Source of the DNA: Rheinheimera mangrovi
Lineage (GTDB): Bacteria; Pseudomonadota; Gammaproteobacteria; Enterobacterales; Alteromonadaceae
Direction: 5' to 3'
NCBI RefSeq assembly: GCF_003990335.1
Contig: NZ_CP034683.1
Span: 2,370,501-2,434,500 of the forward strand
DNA: 64,000 nt
Both the position numbers and the translations under genes were made by a program. The notes beneath the pieces are model-generated. The model was given only the letters and a program-made list of their open reading frames with translations, did not search any database and was not told where the DNA came from. Position 1 is the stretch's first letter. Every line of letters starts with the position of its first letter. Positions 12,505 through 22,500 of this stretch are shown here, in pieces.

Positions 12505-12621
12505 TTTTGAGTTTATAGCGGGATTTATAACTGCGAATCATCCAAAAAACAACAGGTAAAACTACAAATCAGTAACTATACTAGGCAAAAATTTTACTCA
12601 ACCCTACACAGGCGGAATATC
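12505..12621 (+). promoter_or_regulatory. lrp-ald divergent control region
   Basis: A 117-bp AT-rich spacer between divergent lrp and ald. A TATACT box for ald lies at 12577-12582, about 40 bases before the start codon, with no clear -35, which suits an activator-dependent promoter. Lrp control of ald is known in other bacteria; here it is inferred from arrangement. Confidence 0.4.
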
Positions 12622-13743
12622 ATGATTATTGGCGTACCTAAAGAGATTAAAAACCACGAATACCGCGTCGGTATGACCCCTGCCAGCGTGCGTGAGCTGA
12701 CTGCTCTTGGCCACACTGTTTTTGTTGAACACAATGCAGGTAGCGGCATTGGTTTTGGTGACGATGCCTATCAGGCTGCTGGTGCAACAGTATTAACTAC
12801 TGCTGCTGAAGTTTTCGCTAAAGCAGAAATGATTGTAAAAGTAAAAGAGCCTCAGGCTGTTGAGCGCGCTATGCTGCGTGAAGGTCAAATCCTGTTCACT
12901 TACCTGCACTTAGCACCGGATCTGCCACAGACTGAAGACTTGATCAAATCAAAAGCTATTTGTATCGCCTACGAAACAGTGACAGACAACCGTGGTGGCT
13001 TGCCTTTATTAGCCCCTATGTCTGAAGTGGCTGGCCGTATGTCTATCCAGGCTGGTGCCCGTGCTTTAGAGAAATCATGTGCCGGTCGCGGTATGTTATT
13101 AGGTGGCGTACCAGGTGTTGAACCTGCCAAAGTTGTGATTATCGGTGGTGGTATGGTTGGTACCAACGCAGCTCAGATGGCTGTGGGTATGGGCGCTGAC
13201 GTAGTAGTTCTGGATCGCAGCGTAGACGTATTACGTCGTATCGATGCTCAGTTCAACGGCGCAGTGAAAACTGTATACAGCACTGTTGATGCACTGGAAA
13301 AACATGTGTTGTCTGCTGACTTAGTCATTGGTGGCGTGTTAATTCCAGGTGCTGCTGCTCCTAAGCTGGTTACAGCCGATCATATCAAGCGTATGAAGCC
13401 AGGTTCAGCCATTGTTGACGTAGCGATCGATCAGGGCGGTTGTGTCGAGACTTCTAAAGCTACAACTCACGCTGAACCAACTTATATTGTGGATGACGTA
13501 GTGCATTACTGTGTGGCCAACATGCCAGGCGCAGTGCCACTGACTTCTACTTTTGCTCTGAACAACGCTACCCTGCCGTTTATCATCCGTTTAGCCAACA
13601 AAGGCTACAAACAGGCACTGCTGGACGACGCGCACCTGTTAAACGGCTTAAACGTGATCAATGGTCATGTGGTGAACAAACACGTAGCAGACGCGTTAAA
13701 CCTGCCATTTGTTGAACCTAAGCAAGTATTAGCTGCAGTTTAA
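12622..13743 (+). CDS. ald: alanine dehydrogenase
   Basis: NAD-dependent interconversion of L-alanine with pyruvate and ammonia, in the cytosol. The 373 residues match the family. The substrate site is seen in GVPKEIKNHEYRVGMTP (Arg/Lys contacts), the catalytic histidine region in LFTYLHLAPD, and the Rossmann fold in VVIIGGGMVGTNAAQMAVGMGADVVVLD. GGAATATC before ATG 12622 is a modest ribosome-binding site. The gene is transcribed away from lrp and closed by its own terminator. Confidence 0.97.
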   Translation: MIIGVPKEIKNHEYRVGMTPASVRELTALGHTVFVEHNAGSGIGFGDDAYQAAGATVLTTAAEVFAKAEMIVKVKEPQAVERAMLREGQILFTYLHLAPDLPQTEDLIKSKAICIAYETVTDNRGGLPLLAPMSEVAGRMSIQAGARALEKSCAGRGMLLGGVPGVEPAKVVIIGGGMVGTNAAQMAVGMGADVVVLDRSVDVLRRIDAQFNGAVKTVYSTVDALEKHVLSADLVIGGVLIPGAAAPKLVTADHIKRMKPGSAIVDVAIDQGGCVETSKATTHAEPTYIVDDVVHYCVANMPGAVPLTSTFALNNATLPFIIRLANKGYKQALLDDAHLLNGLNVINGHVVNKHVADALNLPFVEPKQVLAAV

Positions 13744-13764
13744 TTTATACAATACCCCTTGATC

Positions 13765-13788
13765 AGGGCGGCATTAGCCGCCCTTTTT
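13765..13788 (+). terminator. intrinsic terminator after ald
   Basis: A perfect 8-bp stem (AGGGCGGC/GCCGCCCT) with loop ATTA is followed by a T run. Confidence 0.9.
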
Positions 13789-13841
13789 ATTTGCTTCAAT
13801 TTCCGTTAGTCTTTCTGCATGATTCTCAAAGGTTTATTACC

Positions 13842-14270
13842 ATGAACTACCTGTTATCCGCTGTTTTTGCTTTAAGTTTTTCTGTGGCCGCTGTAGAAGA
13901 AATCCAGTTTGAAAAAGAATGGATCAAAGTCGGCCATCTTGAATTAGAAGTAGAACTGGCCTTAACCTCAGAGCAACGCGCCCGTGGTCTGATGTACCGC
14001 GATAAAGTAGAAAATGGCATGTTATTTATTTACGATGAAGAACGGATATTGTCGTTCTGGATGCGTAATACCAAAGTGCCGCTGGATATCGCTTATATCA
14101 GAGCAGACTGGACTATAGAACCTGTGCAGTTCTTGTACCCTTATGATGAAAAAGGTAAAAAATCTCAAGGCCCTGCCATAGGTGCTTTGGAAATGCCTCA
14201 AGGTTGGTTTAAAGCTCAGGGGTTAGCGGCTGGCACTAAGATTATTCGCTGTGGTAAGAAGTGTGAGTAA
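13842..14270 (+). CDS. DUF192 family exported protein
   Basis: A 142-residue protein of the DUF192 family (function unknown). A short signal peptide (MNYLLSAVFALSFSVAA) is followed by the conserved core LTSEQRARGLMYRD, GMLFIYDEERILSFWMRNTKVPLDI and a C-terminal VLEMP-like segment (ALEMPQGWFKAQGLAAGTKI). The ATG at 13842 is chosen because AAAGG lies ten bases upstream and the signal peptide begins there. An in-frame upstream start would add 17 residues inside the ald terminator region. Confidence 0.88.
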   Translation: MNYLLSAVFALSFSVAAVEEIQFEKEWIKVGHLELEVELALTSEQRARGLMYRDKVENGMLFIYDEERILSFWMRNTKVPLDIAYIRADWTIEPVQFLYPYDEKGKKSQGPAIGALEMPQGWFKAQGLAAGTKIIRCGKKCE

Positions 14271-14315
14271 AAATAGCCCATCTCTGCTGCATTGAAATTG
14301 CAGTTAAAAGACCAG

Positions 14316-14633
14316 TTAAATACCCGTAATCGCAAGATCCAAAGCCGCTACTATCCGCTCTCTGAAATGCGCTAAAGTGCCGACGGGATTCTTCAGGTGT
14401 TTCACTGGTATCGATGCAATCTGTGGCGTAAGAAGCAGGAACTGTTCTCCCTCGAAACTTATATGTGGTGTAAGCCCCTTCATTGATTCGCCACCAAAAG
14501 CTGATGTCCTGCCTAAAGGAATAACGATACGAGTAACAAGGTCAGTAAGCACAGCACTTTGAATATCAACCAGATAGGGATAATGGGCTTTGCTGTGACT
14601 ACTTGGATTAGCGTACACATCAAACTGAGCCAT
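14316..14633 (-). CDS. ccdB: CcdB-family toxin
   Basis: CcdB poisons DNA gyrase by trapping the GyrA cleavage complex. The 105 residues match the F-plasmid toxin length. Matching blocks include QFDVYANP, YPYLVDIQSAVL, RIVIPLGR, PHISFEGEQFLLLTPQIASIPV and a C-terminus ending TGI, close to the WGI end of F CcdB whose tryptophan contacts GyrA (here Ile-Thr replaces that Trp). The ATG overlaps the ccdA stop codon (TGATG). The nontoxic-homologue possibility cannot be excluded because the C-terminal Trp is absent. Confidence 0.88.
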   Translation of the reverse strand: MAQFDVYANPSSHSKAHYPYLVDIQSAVLTDLVTRIVIPLGRTSAFGGESMKGLTPHISFEGEQFLLLTPQIASIPVKHLKNPVGTLAHFRERIVAALDLAITGI

Positions 14634-14878
14634 CAAAAACTCCTGAATTCGTCACCAAAACAGCCATGCTGTTCAACAAATTCGTTATAGCTTTTAATAG
14701 CTGCACGGTTTTCTTCAACCCACTGAGTGGCCTCGTATTTAGCCAGTTCCTCTTTCAGTGCTCGCTCCAGGGTAGCGGAGAGATTGATGTTCAATGCCCG
14801 TGTTTTAAGCAAAAGATCACTATTGATTGAAAGATTCGCGGCTTTTTTGGGTGCCGTTACATCATAAAGATCGGTCAT
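14633..14878 (-). CDS. ccdA: CcdA-family antitoxin
   Basis: An 81-residue antitoxin with a predicted ribbon-helix-helix DNA-binding N-terminus (KKAANLSINSDLLLKTRALNINLSATLERALKEEL) and a C-terminal toxin-binding tail with the CcdA signature WVEENRAAIKSYNEFVEQHG and FGDEFRSF. The ATG at 14878 is chosen because homologous CcdA begins just before the RHH strand. An upstream in-frame extension would run through the promoter and operator. Autoregulation through the adjacent palindrome is likely. Confidence 0.9.
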   Translation of the reverse strand: MTDLYDVTAPKKAANLSINSDLLLKTRALNINLSATLERALKEELAKYEATQWVEENRAAIKSYNEFVEQHGCFGDEFRSF

Positions 14879-14892
14879 ACAAGCTTCCACAC

Positions 14893-14906
14893 TAGTATCT
14901 ATACTA
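14893..14906. promoter_or_regulatory. putative CcdA operator palindrome
   Basis: A perfect inverted repeat TAGTAT-CT-ATACTA lies 15-28 bases upstream of the ccdA start codon and overlaps a TATAGT -10-like box on the minus strand. RHH antitoxins usually bind such sites to repress their own operon. Confidence 0.55.
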
Positions 14907-15089
14907 TAAAAATAGCATATGCGCATTAATATACGCAGGCAAGTGTTTTGGCAGATGCAGATTTCGCTGAATTGACAAATCATTTAACGAAACGCCCATC
15001 TTCTGGTCTATGTCGATTGCTACTTTCATCACGAGGTAGCATATCTACATCAGGCAGAGCTATAACAGGAAAAAATCTGCTTGAGAGGA

Positions 15090-16253
15090 TTAAGCCCTCT
15101 GCTGATGAGTAAAGGAAATGCTTCGGGTAGTGGACGGATAAAACCGTTCCCGCAGTTTCATAAAGGGGGTTTCTACTAAAAAGTACAATGCCCAGCCACA
15201 AAAAATACTCACAGCCATAATAATGGTTACCCCCAAACCACCATGAATATCAATGCCATAGTCTGTCAGTGGCGCTTTCAGAACTTGAAATAAGGGTTTG
15301 TGGATCAAATAAATCGCATAGGACCACAATGCAATGTATGTGGCACCGGGAATTCGTATGCGATTCAGCCAACAATCAGGGCTCAGCGCTGCGAGTACAA
15401 GAATAGCAAAGCTGATTGCCAGAAATGAATAACCAAAGGTCACCACCTGAAATGTGCGGCCGAAGCCTCTGATGTACTCATAGTTCTGAAATACATAAAA
15501 CATCAATCCCACACTGGCCAGCCCGGCGAGCAAGAGCAGATTACCTCTGCGTAATAATGCTGCATAAACAGTAGGATGAAAGTTTTTCAATAAAGCAATG
15601 GCCACACCAGGCAGTAATTCATCAAAGCGGGTAAAGCTCGAGTAATAAATATGTTCCATAAAGGATCGAGCGGAAATGTTCTCTTCGCCATGTGCATACC
15701 AATTAAATCCACGCAGAAACATAGCCAGCATCATAGCGCCAACAATAGTTGTCCAGGCAAGGCCAATAGAACGTCGGCTGTACGCGATGAGTAATGCAAT
15801 AACGGGAAAGATTAAATAAAACTGTTCTTCAATACACAGCGACCAGGAGTGAGTAAAAGTTTCTCCCGGACCTAATCCAAAATTTTGGCTAAAAGTTAAA
15901 AATGACCAGAGCGGCGCAGTCGCAGTGCCGCCGAGAGCCACTGGAAAAATGAAATAAAGCGCGAGCACGAAATAATAATTCGGCAGAGTGCGCAGAAAAC
16001 GGCGAATGTAAAACAGCTTGAGTGAAAAGTCCTGCCCTTTAGAAAAGGCCGACAGGACCTGGTTACCAATCAAATAGCCACTCAATACAAAAAACAGATC
16101 AACCCCTGTCCAGCCCACTGAACTGATAAAGCCAAACAGATTTTCAGGGCTGACAACGACCTTGTAGTGATAAATCAACACTATGATAATAGCGATGGCA
16201 CGCAACGTGTCCAAGCCATCCAGCCGAGCTTTATCAGAAACAGAACTATCCAT
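15090..16253 (-). CDS. OafA/YrhL-type acyltransferase (acyltransferase 3)
   Basis: An integral membrane O-acyltransferase that probably modifies a surface polysaccharide or similar acceptor. The 387 residues contain about ten membrane segments. Family hallmarks are LDTLRAIAIIIVLIYHY near the N-terminus (catalytic-type His after LRAIA), GWTGVDLFFVLSGYLIG, the R-X10-H-like part FYIRRFLRTLPNYYFVL, and HSWSLCIEEQFYLIFP. The start at 16253 is chosen at MDSSVSDKARLDGLDTLR. The same frame stays open upstream but overlaps the next gene. No SGNH domain is attached. It belongs with ccdAB to a small accessory patch. Confidence 0.9.
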   Translation of the reverse strand: MDSSVSDKARLDGLDTLRAIAIIIVLIYHYKVVVSPENLFGFISSVGWTGVDLFFVLSGYLIGNQVLSAFSKGQDFSLKLFYIRRFLRTLPNYYFVLALYFIFPVALGGTATAPLWSFLTFSQNFGLGPGETFTHSWSLCIEEQFYLIFPVIALLIAYSRRSIGLAWTTIVGAMMLAMFLRGFNWYAHGEENISARSFMEHIYYSSFTRFDELLPGVAIALLKNFHPTVYAALLRRGNLLLLAGLASVGLMFYVFQNYEYIRGFGRTFQVVTFGYSFLAISFAILVLAALSPDCWLNRIRIPGATYIALWSYAIYLIHKPLFQVLKAPLTDYGIDIHGGLGVTIIMAVSIFCGWALYFLVETPFMKLRERFYPSTTRSISFTHQQRA

Positions 16254-16299
16254 GTTACTGCTTATCCTTTCAGTGGATGATATGTGAAAAGGCGAATAC

Positions 16300-16560
16300 T
16301 CAGAGATTAAAAGGTTCCTGATCGTCCCGCAGCAGCAGAATTTCACTAAAGCCCATTTTTACAAAGGCGTTTTTGCGATAGTCTTTGAGTGCACCAGTGC
16401 CTTTAGCGGTCATAGCCACTTGCTGCTCCATCTTGCGAAACGCAGTTAAATCTATGCCTTCGGCTGCGGCTACAGCTTCGAAGCTATCGGCGTATTTGTC
16501 GTAACTGAATGGGATCTTTTTCCACTCACCTTTGTATTTATAACTGATATGCCGTGCCAT
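16300..16560 (-). CDS. small conserved protein, DUF2960-like
   Basis: An 86-residue soluble protein beginning MARHISYKYKGEWKKIPFSYDKY, which resembles DUF2960 proteins of Vibrio and Shewanella from memory. Its function is unknown. It overlaps the upstream acyltransferase gene by 23 bases on the same strand, so the two are probably translated as a pair. No catalytic motif or membrane segment is seen. Confidence 0.65.
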   Translation of the reverse strand: MARHISYKYKGEWKKIPFSYDKYADSFEAVAAAEGIDLTAFRKMEQQVAMTAKGTGALKDYRKNAFVKMGFSEILLLRDDQEPFNL

Positions 16561-17716
16561 CTTCCAGCTCCTTATGTTGCGCAGCCAGCTGTTCTTGCTG
16601 GGCTAAAGTCTGCTGTTGTTTCAGTGCCGGTGCGGCATACATTTGCTGTACATAAGGACGTAGTTCTTCAGGCAAAGATACCATTTTAGTTTGATACCAC
16701 AGGCTTTCTTCGCCGGGGTTCAGCTCAACATCCATTGTTGCCGCTAGATAATTCACCGGATACAAACGGTAACCAGCCCAGATTTGACGGTCTATTTCAG
16801 CAGCTAAGGCTGCAGGATCCTGACAACACCCCTGAATAGCTTCGCCAAAATGCACATGCACCCGACCTTTTTGGCCCACTATGCCCTGCACTATGCTTTG
16901 AATATCTTCCATCTCTGACTTTTTGTATTCGCCTGTGCTGGCCAGTTGATGCAGCTCGTTTGCTTTGGCCTGATCCAGCGGGTCAAATTCATAAGATAAA
17001 CACACAGGCACAATATTTAACGACTGCATATAAGTCGCAAAATCCAGACCACGTTTTTTACCTTCAATAAAAAACATTTTTAAAATGGCTTCGTCGGTTT
17101 GATCCAAACCATCTTTAGCACGGCCTTCTTTTTGCGCTATCCAGATGGAATGGCCGGTTTCCAGCGAGTCTTTGATATAAGCCGACAAATGGCTCAACGC
17201 CTTGAGCATTTCGCGTGGTGCTTTGATAGAACGCTTCACAATAAAGCTTTTATTCAGTTTCATCAGCTCAGTTGCGCATGGCATTTTCAGTAAGTTATCG
17301 CCAATGGCAATACGTACTGTATCCATGCCCTTTTGATGTAAGCACCAGTTCAGCAGCGCCGGATCCATAGCAATATCTCTATGGTTCGAGATAAACAAAT
17401 AGGACTGCTTTGGGTCCAGATGCTCAAGGCCACTGACGCTGACACCTGCCGAGCTTTTCTGCAGGCTTTGTTGTAAAAAGTCAGCCACCATATGCTGCAC
17501 GTCAGACACAGTGCGCAAGCCTTTGGCTTTACGCGCCAATAACCAACGTAATACAGGAGTAAACAGATAACGGACAGTTTTAGGCCAACTGGCCAGACGG
17601 TAATTTAAAATAGCATGCAAAAAATCGGCGTCGTCCAATAAACGACTAATCGCTTCTGGTACTTCATGGTCAAAATAAGGGCGAATATCCTTGAAAGGAT
17701 CCGTTTGATTTGGCAC
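16538..17716 (-). CDS. PlsC-like glycerolipid acyltransferase
   Basis: A 392-residue protein with the acyltransferase HX4D motif in FISNHRDIAMDPALLNW (about residue 110), a KRSIKAPREML block and the glycine-rich EGR motif in IWIAQKEGRAKDG. These are motifs I-III of 1-acylglycerol-3-phosphate acyltransferases. It is longer than PlsC and lacks an obvious N-terminal membrane anchor, so the exact acceptor is unclear. It is transcribed together with the downstream DUF2960-like gene. Confidence 0.85.
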   Translation of the reverse strand: MPNQTDPFKDIRPYFDHEVPEAISRLLDDADFLHAILNYRLASWPKTVRYLFTPVLRWLLARKAKGLRTVSDVQHMVADFLQQSLQKSSAGVSVSGLEHLDPKQSYLFISNHRDIAMDPALLNWCLHQKGMDTVRIAIGDNLLKMPCATELMKLNKSFIVKRSIKAPREMLKALSHLSAYIKDSLETGHSIWIAQKEGRAKDGLDQTDEAILKMFFIEGKKRGLDFATYMQSLNIVPVCLSYEFDPLDQAKANELHQLASTGEYKKSEMEDIQSIVQGIVGQKGRVHVHFGEAIQGCCQDPAALAAEIDRQIWAGYRLYPVNYLAATMDVELNPGEESLWYQTKMVSLPEELRPYVQQMYAAPALKQQQTLAQQEQLAAQHKELEDGTAYQL

Positions 17717-17833
17717 AGCTTTTAAACCCCAGGTTGAAAATGTTCCCTATTCTACCTGTTGCAAGACGGATCACCAGACTAATCTGGACCGATCACTTGA
17801 CGGTTGTTGAATTATTGAGCGCTTTTCTTTAAA

Positions 17834-18352
17834 TCAGGCAGTCAGGGCATAAAGCGGAGCAAATTGCACCGGCATCAGGCGGTTTTGTTGCACCCGCACC
17901 AACTGACCAGCCGATAATTGCTTACCATTTAATAGCTCCATAGGCTCCAGCAGCAAGCAATCCACCATAGGGTCAGCTTTGGCCACCAGCACCACTTTAG
18001 CGCGACTTACACCTTCAAGTTTGGCGATACTCATTAAGTCGGTGCGGCATTCGATACTGGAGAAGTTAAACAAATGGCTTTTTTGTACAGGAGCTTTGAC
18101 AAAACTTAAAGCCGCAACAGCCTGAGCTGCAACTGCCAGTAAGTCGCTATCCGGTAACATACCTTCCAATGCTTCGGCAAAATCCATTAACAGCTGGGCT
18201 TGCTCCATACATAAGCTTTGTTGTTCTGGTTTAACGGTTAGCTCTTTGGCACTGAAGGCCGTTTGAATATGCTGGCTTTTTGATAACTGCAACACCAAAC
18301 GGTCTTGCGTTTCACAATACTGCCAGCACCAGTCAGGGCAGAAAGACAACAT
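17834..18352 (-). CDS. zapC: cell division protein ZapC
   Basis: ZapC binds FtsZ and bundles protofilaments at the Z-ring. The 172 residues resemble E. coli ZapC: PDWCWQYCETQDRLVLQLS aligns with its NWRWYYDEEHDRMMLDL segment, followed by an AFSAKELT block and a central helical part with VAALSFVKAPVQKSHLFNFS. Adjacency to pyrD on the same strand matches the enterobacterial pyrD-zapC order and strengthens the call. Confidence 0.78.
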   Translation of the reverse strand: MLSFCPDWCWQYCETQDRLVLQLSKSQHIQTAFSAKELTVKPEQQSLCMEQAQLLMDFAEALEGMLPDSDLLAVAAQAVAALSFVKAPVQKSHLFNFSSIECRTDLMSIAKLEGVSRAKVVLVAKADPMVDCLLLEPMELLNGKQLSAGQLVRVQQNRLMPVQFAPLYALTA

Positions 18353-18461
18353 ACTTAATCCTTATGTATTCAAGATGTTGCCTTTCTACACCTGTTTTTA
18401 AGTCCTGTTAAAGATTATTTTGGACTAAGTATCAGGGATCCAAAATTGATCAGCATATGAG

Positions 18462-19475
18462 TTATTTCAGGCTCTCGACGATCTCTTTGATCAAGCTTGG
18501 GCCTTTATAAATGAAGTTAGAATACACCTGCACCAGGTTAGCACCAGCGTCCATTTTTTCCTGTGCTGCTTTGGCTGAATCTATGCCACCTACCCCAATA
18601 ATTGGCATTTGTGGGCCTAAAGCTGTGCGGAACTGACGGATAATTTGTGTGCTCTTTTGCTGCACAGGCAAACCACTTAATCCACCTATTTCATTGCCAT
18701 ATTTCAGGTGTTGCACCGCACTTTTATCTAGTGTGGTGTTGGTAGCAATCACACCATCCATTTTGCTGCGAAGCAAAGTCTCAGCCACTTGCTGTACAGC
18801 GACTTCATCCATATCAGGCGCAATTTTTACAAAAACCGGCACGTACTTATCTTGTTGAGCTTGAAGATCCAGCTGCTCGTTTTTCACCGCCTGCAGCAAA
18901 TCAAATAACGCATCACCAAATTGCAGATCCCGCAAACCCGGTGTATTAGGTGAAGAAATATTCACTGTAATGTAGCTGGCGTGAGCATAGACCTTGCGCA
19001 TACATTCGATATAGTCGTCTTTGCCCTGCTCGTTTGGTGTGTCTTTGTTTTTGCCGATATTAATGCCGAGCACACCTTTGTAGCTCGACTTTTTTACATT
19101 CTCAACCAGATAATCCACACCTTTGTTATTAAATCCCATGCGGTTAATAATGGCGTTCGCTTCAGGTAAACGGAACAAACGTGGTTTGTCGTTCCCCGCC
19201 TGAGGACGTGGTGTCACAGTGCCTACTTCAATAAAACCAAAACCCATCTGGCCAAAAGCGTCGATGCAATCGGCATTCTTATCCAAACCCGCAGCTAAAC
19301 CCACAGGATTATCAAAATGAATACCAGCTACTGTCACAGGTTTCTTTGGTAAATCCTGACGCCACAGCAAGGATGCCGGGGTATTTTTTAAATGCTTTAA
19401 GCTGCCAAGGGCCAGGTGATGTGAAAACTCAGCATCTGTACAAAACATTAAAGAACGCGCCAGTGAATAGAACAT
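18462..19475 (-). CDS. pyrD: dihydroorotate dehydrogenase (quinone), class 2
   Basis: Oxidises dihydroorotate to orotate in pyrimidine synthesis and passes electrons to membrane quinone. The 337 residues match class 2. The N-terminal amphipathic helix that contacts the membrane ([23 protein letters not shown]) is present. FMN and substrate motifs include [43 protein letters not shown] and [15 protein letters not shown], with the catalytic serine rather than cysteine. It is transcribed towards zapC after gdhB. Confidence 0.97.
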   Translation of the reverse strand: MFYSLARSLMFCTDAEFSHHLALGSLKHLKNTPASLLWRQDLPKKPVTVAGIHFDNPVGLAAGLDKNADCIDAFGQMGFGFIEVGTVTPRPQAGNDKPRLFRLPEANAIINRMGFNNKGVDYLVENVKKSSYKGVLGINIGKNKDTPNEQGKDDYIECMRKVYAHASYITVNISSPNTPGLRDLQFGDALFDLLQAVKNEQLDLQAQQDKYVPVFVKIAPDMDEVAVQQVAETLLRSKMDGVIATNTTLDKSAVQHLKYGNEIGGLSGLPVQQKSTQIIRQFRTALGPQMPIIGVGGIDSAKAAQEKMDAGANLVQVYSNFIYKGPSLIKEIVESLK

Positions 19476-19524
19476 AACAACCTGCTTTTGTCAGTAAAGG
19501 GGATAGGTAAAATCTTAGTGTGCT

Positions 19525-19556
19525 TTAAAAAGCACCGGCTCTAAAAAGAGCCGGTG
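19525..19556 (-). terminator. intrinsic terminator after the NAD-glutamate dehydrogenase gene
   Basis: A 10-bp perfect stem (CACCGGCTCT/AGAGCCGGTG, loop AAAA) is followed on the minus strand by CTTTTTAAA, about 20 bases past the stop codon. Confidence 0.85.
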
Positions 19557-19576
19557 TATTCTAGCTGGAAGCTGAA

Positions 19577-22500
19577 TTATTTCACAGGGTCACAGTGATG
19601 GCTGAGTAACATCAGTTCACGCAAAGCCACCGAGAACTTGGCAAATTCGTGGCTCTTGGTGGTTTTGAACTCGGCCAGCATTTGACGCCAGCGCGCCAGT
19701 ACTGGTTCATGTTCTGTGATCCAGCTGCCGATCACAGCTTCTGCATCACAAGCACCACCACAACCACGAACGACTACAGCAGACAGCGCACGTTGTTGCC
19801 AGTCCAGCTCTTCGCGGTACGAAGCTCGAGCCAGAGCCTGCCAATGGTTAGCTACTGGTTGCTGGGTAATTTGCTCCAGGAACCAGTGCAGATCTAAACG
19901 ATCGCCCAGTTTGAAGTAAATTTCTGCAGTCAGCAGCAGGCCATTTTTCTCTGCATCTGCCACCTGGGCAATATCCATCACAGAGAAACAGGTGCTTAGC
20001 TGAGCTAAATAACGGGCTACGTCAGCAGGTACCGCTTGTTCAATAAAGGCTTGCTCGTTAGCTGCCAATTGTTCAGCTTCGGCCGGTGCCAGTAATTTTT
20101 GCAGGTTATTGCTGATTTCAACAAAAGCTGGTTTGAAGAAATCAATAGTCTGCTGAATATCCAGCGCCTTGTTACGGTGACGTAAGAACCAACGGGTCGT
20201 ACGGCGCATAGTACGGCGCAACTGGTGGAATAATTTGATCTGCAGTGCTGCAGGGATCACGTTGTCCAATTCTTCAAGCTTGTTCCATACCGCTTCCACG
20301 TCAAACAAGTCACGCGCTATGGTGTAGCACACTGCAACTTCAGCAATAGAAGAACCTGTTTCTTCCATCATACGCTGAGCAAAGTTAGCACCCATGTCGT
20401 TGACAATCAGGTTAGCCAGTTTGGTGGCGATGATCTCAGCTTTTAACGGGTGAGTTTCCATCTCTTTGGCAAAACTTTGCTGCAGCACTTTCGGGAATGC
20501 AGTAAACAGATGACGTTTGAAGTAACTGTTTTCATAAATTTCCGGCAGCACCAGCCACTCTTTCATGACCATTTTGCCGTAAGCGGTCAGAATGGCCAGC
20601 TCAGGACGGGTTAAACCCTGACCTTTGGCAGTGCGTTCAGCCAAAGCGTCGTCTGAAGGTAAAAACTCCAGTTCACGGTTTAACTTGCCGTCTTTCTCCA
20701 GAGAATGGATAAAGCGCGTGTATTCTTTCATCTGCTCAGCGCCCAGCACTGAAGACACAGAAATACTCTGGGTTTGACGGTAACAGTCGTTAATCACGAT
20801 ATCGGCCACATCAGTGGTCATCGCCGCTAACAGCTCGTTGCGTTGCTTCAGCGTCATATCACCACTGGCTACCAGAGCGTTTAACAGGATTTTGATGTTT
20901 ACTTCGTTATCTGAACAGTCTACGCCGCCGACGTTATCGATAAAGTCCGTGTTAATGCGGCCACCGTTGTTCGCGTATTCAATACGGCCACGTTGAGTAG
21001 TACCTAAGTTACCACCCTCGCCTATCACTTTGGCTTTCACTTCTTTACCGTTAACGCGAACCGCCTCAGAACCACGGTCACCGACTTCAGCATGAGTTTC
21101 GTCCGTCGCTTTAACGTAAGTACCGATACCACCGTTCCAAATCAGATCCACGTCCATCATCAATGCGGCGCGAATAAATTCGTTTGGTGTCAGGCTGACG
21201 GCTGTCGTGCCTAACATCTGCTGAATTTGTGGTGTCAGCTTGATGGACTTGGCGCTGCGCATAAACAAACCACCACCTTCAGAGATCAGTGACTTATCAA
21301 AGTCATCCCAGGTCGAGGTGGGTAAGTTAAACATACGCTCACGTTCAACAAAAGTTTTTGCTGCATCAGGATTTGGGTCAACAAAAATGTGCATATGGTT
21401 AAATGCCACTTGCAGACGGATATGTTTGGATAACAGCATGCCGTTACCAAAGACGTCACCGGCCATATCACCTATACCGACACAAGTGAAATCTGTGGTC
21501 TGGCAGTCGATGCCTACTTCGCGGAAGTGACGTTTCACCGACTCCCAACCACCACGGGCTGTAATACCCATACCTTTGTGGTCGTAACCGTTTGAACCAC
21601 CTGATGCAAAGGCATCACCTAACCAGTGATTGTATTCAGCAGAAATAGCGTTGGCTATATCAGAGAATGTCGCTGTGCCTTTATCAGCTGCGACTACTAA
21701 ATACGGGTCATCTTCGTCTAAACGCACCACAGATTTTGGCGGAACAATCTGTCCCTGCACTATGTTATCGGTAATATCCAACAGACCACGGATAAAGGTG
21801 CGGTAACATTCTTTACCTTCGTTTAAGAAGGCTTCACGGCCACCGGTTTCTGGTAACTTTTTACAAACAAAACCACCTTTGGCACCTACTGGTACTATCA
21901 CGGTGTTTTTTACTTGCTGAGCTTTGACCAGACCTAAGACTTCAGTACGGAAGTCTTCACGACGGTCGGACCAACGCAGACCACCACGGGCCACTTTACC
22001 GCCGCGTAAATGCACACCTTCCACACGTGGTGAGTAGACAAAAATCTCAAAAGCAGGTACTGGTAAAGGCATATCAGGCACTAAAGAGGATTTCACCTTA
22101 AAGGAGATATAGCTCTTCTGCTGGCCCTGCGGGTTTGGCTGGAAGTAGTTAGTACGTAAAGTAGCTGACATCATAGCCACAAAACGACGGATAATACGGT
22201 CATCATCCAGGTTGACTACGCTATCCAGTTGCTCGTTTAACTGCTTCTCAATGGCTTCAATAGCTGCTGTATCACCAGTGTTTTGTGGATCAAACTTGGT
22301 GTTAAACAGTTGCACTAACAAATGCGCCAGTTTTGGATAACGGGCAAAAGCGTTTTCGACGTAAGACTGGCTGAAGGTACCGCCAATCTGACGTTTGTAT
22401 TTAGCATAAGCACGTAACAACGAGGCTTCACGGCCTGTTAGACCTGCGCCTAAGATCAGTCGGTTAAAGCCGTCATCTTCCAGTTCGCCTTTCCATACTT

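Noticed and set aside
14980..15201. 73-codon minus frame at the end of the acyltransferase gene
   Set aside because: Overlaps the acyltransferase coding frame and shows no family features.
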